A stretch of 64,000 bases of DNA, from contig NZ_SPQZ01000003.1 in the NCBI RefSeq assembly GCF_004570845.1, positions 248,001-312,000 of the forward strand, in the 5' to 3' direction. Both the position numbers and the translations under genes were made by a program. The stretch comes from Orlajensenia leifsoniae. GTDB lineage: Bacteria; Actinomycetota; Actinomycetes; Actinomycetales; Microbacteriaceae. Shown piece by piece: positions 62,207 to 64,000 of the stretch. Each line of letters starts with the position of its first letter. Positions within the stretch are counted from its first letter, which is position 1. A model generated the notes under the pieces. It saw only the letters and a program-made list of their open reading frames with translations, made no database searches and was not told the DNA's origin.

Positions 62207-64000
62207 CCGGTGTTCTGCAGTCCGGCGGCGACGCCGTTGACCGTGAAGAGCAGCAACCGCAGAGGCTCGGCTGCGGCATCCGACCCCTCAGCCGATCGCA
62301 GGGCGCGCAACGCCCGCAGCTGAAGCAGGGAGAGCGCGTCGACGTACGGGCTGCGCAGGCGCACGGCGCGCTGCAGCACCGGACGGCGCTCGAGCAGCTC
62401 GGAGTTGCCACTCGTGCGCAGCACCCATTCACGGGTGAGAGCCATCTCGTCGAGCACGAGATCGCGCAGGTCGTCGCGGGAGCCCAGGGCGAGATAGCGC
62501 TCGGCGAGGCGCACATCCGTCTTCGCCAGAGACATCTCGACGTTGTCGATCATCGCGGCGAACAGCGGCCAGCGCGCATAGGCGGCCCGCAGCTCGTCGA
62601 TGTCGCCGACGGCCTTGAGGGCCGTGCCGAGACCGAACCAGCCGGTGAGGTTGATGCGCGCCTGGGTCCACGAGAACACCCACGGAATGGCCCGCAGGTC
62701 TTCGAGCGACTCCACCGAGAGTCCGCGGCGGGCTGGGCGAGAGCCGAGGGCCAGCAGCCCGATCTCCTCCATGGGGGTGACCTGCGCGAACCAGGGCGCG
62801 AAGCCGTCGGCCTTCACCAGCTCGAAGAAGCGTTCGCGCGAGGTCTCGTCGAGGCGGTCGGCGAGCGAGCGGAACTCCGCCGCAGCCGCCCGGTTGGCCT
62901 CCTCGTTCGCCGGGGCCGATGCGAGCAGCGCGGCGGAGGCCATCTGCTCGATGTGGCGCTCGGCGATGGACTGGTCGCCGTACTGCGCGAAGATGACCTC
63001 GCCCTGCTCGGTGAGCTTGAAGCGTCCGTCGACCGATCCGGGAGGCTGGGCCATCACGGCCTCGTTGGCCGGTCCACCTCCGCGTCCCAGGGCTCCGCCG
63101 CGTCCGTGGAACAGGGTGAGGACGATGTCGTTCTCGGCGGCCCACTCCGAGATGCGGGCCTGGGCGGTGTCGAGTGCGAGGGCTGCAGCCACGGGTCCGA
63201 CGTCCTTCGAGGAGTCGGAGTAGCCGAGCATCACCTCGACCTTGCGACCCGTCGCGGCGAGGCGGGCCTGCACGGCCGGGAGCTCGAGCATGCCGTTCAG
63301 GATGTCGACCGAGGCCTCGAGGTCGGCGAAGGTCTCGAACAGCGGCACGGCGTCGAGCACGGGGGCATCGGCCCCGAGGGCGGCATCCGCCAGCTCGTAG
63401 ACGGTGGCGAGATCCTCCGCACTCTGGGTGAACGAGACGATGTAGCGGCGCGAGGCGTTCACACCGTAGGTGTCCTGCAGCGTCTTGATGGTGCGGAAGA
63501 CGGCGAGCACCTCCTGGCTCATCTCGCCCAGTTCGCCGCCGGCGCGTACCTCGGCGAGAGTCTCGCGGTGCACCTTGGAGTGCTGGCGCACCTCGAGCTC
63601 GGCGAGGTGGAACCCGAAGGTCTGCACCTGCCACACCAGCGCCTGCAGCTCACCGTAGGCGCTGCGGCGTGCGCCGCCGGCACTGAGCGAGCTCTGGATG
63701 ACCCGCAGTTCGGCGATCAGCTCCTCGGGTCCGCTGTAGGCGAGAGCCTCGTCGCCCGTTCGCGTCGCGGCGATGCGAGACGCCACGACGAGCAGCACGC
63801 GGCGGTGCGGCTCGTGCGGGGCTCGTGTTCCGATCTGCGAGGCCACGGCAGCCGCCAGTTCGCTCTGGCGCTCCCACAGCGCCTTCAGATCAGCGGATGC
63901 CGGAGTGTCGCTGGAGTCGATCGTCAGCGTGCGACCGATGCGCGTCGCCGCCCGTTCCAGCCCGAACAGCACGTGCTCCGAGGCGATGCGGGCGGCCTCG
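62203..64000 (-). CDS. ppc: Phosphoenolpyruvate carboxylase, C-terminal part (runs off the right edge)
   Basis: Carboxylates phosphoenolpyruvate to oxaloacetate (anaplerosis). About 599 C-terminal residues are present. VEVMLGYSDSSKDVG is the PEP/Lys motif, VLTLFHGRGGALGRGGGPA the second catalytic loop, and PRVFSWTQ-type FSWTQARINLTGWFGLGTAL and the terminal QNTG are invariant in the family. The N-terminal catalytic His region lies beyond the window. Converges on the J-domain gene, with stop codons sharing CTAG. Confidence 0.97.
   Translation of the reverse strand, partial: EAARIASEHVLFGLERAATRIGRTLTIDSSDTPASADLKALWERQSELAAAVASQIGTRAPHEPHRRVLLVVASRIAATRTGDEALAYSGPEELIAELRVIQSSLSAGGARRSAYGELQALVWQVQTFGFHLAELEVRQHSKVHRETLAEVRAGGELGEMSQEVLAVFRTIKTLQDTYGVNASRRYIVSFTQSAEDLATVYELADAALGADAPVLDAVPLFETFADLEASVDILNGMLELPAVQARLAATGRKVEVMLGYSDSSKDVGPVAAALALDTAQARISEWAAENDIVLTLFHGRGGALGRGGGPANEAVMAQPPGSVDGRFKLTEQGEVIFAQYGDQSIAERHIEQMASAALLASAPANEEANRAAAAEFRSLADRLDETSRERFFELVKADGFAPWFAQVTPMEEIGLLALGSRPARRGLSVESLEDLRAIPWVFSWTQARINLTGWFGLGTALKAVGDIDELRAAYARWPLFAAMIDNVEMSLAKTDVRLAERYLALGSRDDLRDLVLDEMALTREWVLRTSGNSELLERRPVLQRAVRLRSPYVDALSLLQLRALRALRSAEGSDAAAEPLRLLLFTVNGVAAGLQNTG

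Noticed and set aside
1-64000. Prophage, integrative element or genomic island
   Set aside because: No integrase, transposase, phage structural gene, tRNA-attachment duplication or composition break was found apart from the short AT-rich intergenic patches.

Overview
The window is a 64 kb piece of a high-GC actinobacterial chromosome, most likely from the Microbacteriaceae. The support is the very high GC content, the mycothiol/thioredoxin-era actinobacterial gene set (NucS mismatch endonuclease, flavoprotein-type ars cluster, DUF2156 lipid aminoacylase, M13 peptidase), the constant recurrence of the hexamer GGATGC/GCATCC, and many leaderless genes. No tRNA, rRNA, CRISPR array, transposase or phage gene was found. 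Sixty coding regions are called, including a 14-codon leader ORF and a 54-residue protein. The two ends cut through housekeeping genes: hemE on the left (N-terminal part only) and ppc on the right (C-terminal part only).

Layout. 0-5.5 kb: heme and translation (hemE, an epoxide-hydrolase-like protein, hemA, a GNAT, glyS). 5.5-10 kb: a VOC protein, then an esterase plus aminoacyl-phosphatidylglycerol synthase pair. 10-15 kb: AlkD-like protein, class-A beta-lactamase-like hydrolase, M13 metallopeptidase, YccF, a second GNAT. 15-22 kb: an ABC exporter operon with its own GbsR/MarR regulator, a MATE exporter, an M20 amidohydrolase. 21-32 kb: a divergent LacI/MFS pair, nucS, HAD phosphatase, SMP-30 protein, TetR regulator, and several small enzymes and transporters. 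32-46 kb: a secreted M6 protease, a quinone-oxidoreductase-like protein behind a leader ORF, an oligopeptidase B-like peptidase, a pentapeptide protein, NYN-domain and ENDO-type nucleases, then two divergent MarR-controlled units and a lipase. 46-54 kb: cell-surface and secreted proteins (lysozyme-like, beta-helix glycanase, lipoprotein), a PfkB kinase. 54-57 kb: an iron-box promoter serving a siderophore-interacting C-domain protein beside an FMN reductase, then a membrane-bound sulfite-oxidase-like protein. 57-64 kb: GerW-like and PHP proteins, the ars cluster, a J-domain membrane protein and ppc.

Two themes stand out. First, regulation is very readable. At least eighteen start codons sit 6-7 nt after a TAnnnT -10 element, so these transcripts are probably leaderless, and one of them is a short leader ORF that overlaps the next gene by the sequence GTGA. 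Operators are visible for GbsR, LacI, two MarRs, ArsR and a DtxR/IdeR-type iron regulator. Second, the intergenic space carries several families of dispersed palindromic repeats placed just behind stop codons: an AACAGGCC family at four loci, a CGCTCGCTGAGG family at four loci, and long inverted repeats of 57-84 bp, two of which are recognisably copies of one 59-bp element. These repeat families and the leaderless leader ORF are the least explained items here.
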